Shown here: positions 5,491-5,871 of the stretch, piece by piece
Position numbering within the stretch: the stretch's first letter is position 1
How the letters are laid out: the number at the start of each line of letters is the position of its first letter
NCBI GenBank assembly: GCA_045594245.1
Contig: JAZNYG010000059.1
Location: 1 to 5,871 of the forward strand
Length of the DNA stretch: 5,871 nucleotides
DNA from: UBA1189 sp045594245
Lineage (GTDB): Bacteria; Bacteroidota; Bacteroidia; Bacteroidales; Bacteroidaceae
Reading direction: 5' to 3'
The notes under the pieces: generated by a model
Seen by the model: the letters and a program-made list of their open reading frames with translations, nothing else
The model's database searches: none
What the model was told of the DNA's origin: nothing
Made by a program: the position numbers and the translations under genes

Positions 5491-5871
5491 TATGGTGAAT
5501 GACTGCTCGCCACACTGCACCACATAGGTGCCGGCAGGGAGCTGTGTGAGATCTACATGCTGAGCCTCATCGGATGCAGTGACAACTGCTTGGCAAGGAA
5601 CGCCAACGGTATTGAATACACGTATCGGTTCGAGTGAGGTGATGGTGAACTGGTATCCATCGGCCGAGAACTGCGGAGCAGTCTCTACGGCCTCAATACC
5701 CGAAGCATCATCAATCACTGCAAACTGCACGATACGGCTAAACTCTATCTTACGGGTAGAGACACGCATCACTCCATTCTCGAAACGTATCATAGGGACG
5801 TATTTCTCGAACGAATAGTAGATCTTAGATCCTCCCGTAAGCTCTATCATCAGGCACTTGGCCGGAAAAGC
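5479..5871 (-). CDS. Small secreted protein with T9SS-like C-terminal module, 5' end beyond the window
   Basis: The reading frame is open to the right edge of the window (visible residues AFPAKCL before the first Met at 5848-5850), so the true start is probably outside and that Met is probably internal. Numbering from that Met, residues 1-48 form a beta-rich module (IELTGGSKIYYSF, then MIRFENGVMRVST, then FSRIVQFAV) common in short exported Bacteroidales proteins. GIEAVE (51-56) begins a second part that ends LPAGTYVVQCG (104-114) and SFTIYKK, the pattern of a type A T9SS sorting domain: strands, a 'LPaGtYiv' turn, and a basic end. The central 'VYdxxG' strand is degenerate here (RVFNTVGVP, 77-85). 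The role is unknown. It may be a cell-surface accessory to the CotH-like protein encoded 2 nt downstream. The AFPA stretch could be the end of a signal peptide, which would mean only a short piece is missing, but it could equally be the tail of a larger protein. Confidence 0.75.
   Translation of the reverse strand, partial: AFPAKCLMIELTGGSKIYYSFEKYVPMIRFENGVMRVSTRKIEFSRIVQFAVIDDASGIEAVETAPQFSADGYQFTITSLEPIRVFNTVGVPCQAVVTASDEAQHVDLTQLPAGTYVVQCGEQSFTIYKK

Overview
The window looks like chromosomal DNA of a member of the Bacteroidota, most likely a gut or oral Bacteroidales (Prevotella/Segatella or Bacteroides type). The reasons are a TAnnTTTG-type -7 promoter box in front of oxyR, starts without a clear Shine-Dalgarno, a large FtsX/MacB-like permease of the kind common in this phylum, a secreted CotH-like protein, and a short protein ending in a type IX secretion (T9SS) style C-terminal module. 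The genus is an inference; no marker gene is present.

Layout. Positions 1-352 hold no credible gene but are rich in repeats: a dispersed inverted repeat of the 'VILNEVKDL' kind (29-124), an array of four 22-nt units built around palindromes (146-239), and a hairpin (276-300) shortly before the first gene. Positions 353-2815 (+) encode an 820-residue ABC transporter permease with two MacB/FtsX halves. Its two ends are much richer in G+C than its middle. Positions 2816-2922 are the oxyR promoter region, with a -7 box and a dyad that could be an operator. Positions 2923-3849 (+) encode OxyR, a LysR-family peroxide sensor with both redox cysteines at the E. coli positions (199 and 208). Positions 3850-4027 separate convergent genes and carry a strong hairpin, a likely shared terminator.

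Positions 4028-5871 (-) are a two-gene operon read leftward: a 5'-incomplete small secreted protein with a T9SS-like C-terminus, then, after 2 nt, a 482-residue exported CotH kinase-family protein. Both proteins seem to begin with a related short beta-rich module.

The three transcription units need not be functionally linked. The permease lacks its ATPase partner in the window, oxyR has its own promoter and lacks the usual dps/ahp/kat neighbours, and the CotH operon is transcribed from a promoter beyond the right edge. I do not see a clearly new defence or mobile system. The points most worth following are the palindromic 22-nt array, the mosaic composition of the permease, and the CotH/small-protein pair with a Glu where the family usually has an Asp.
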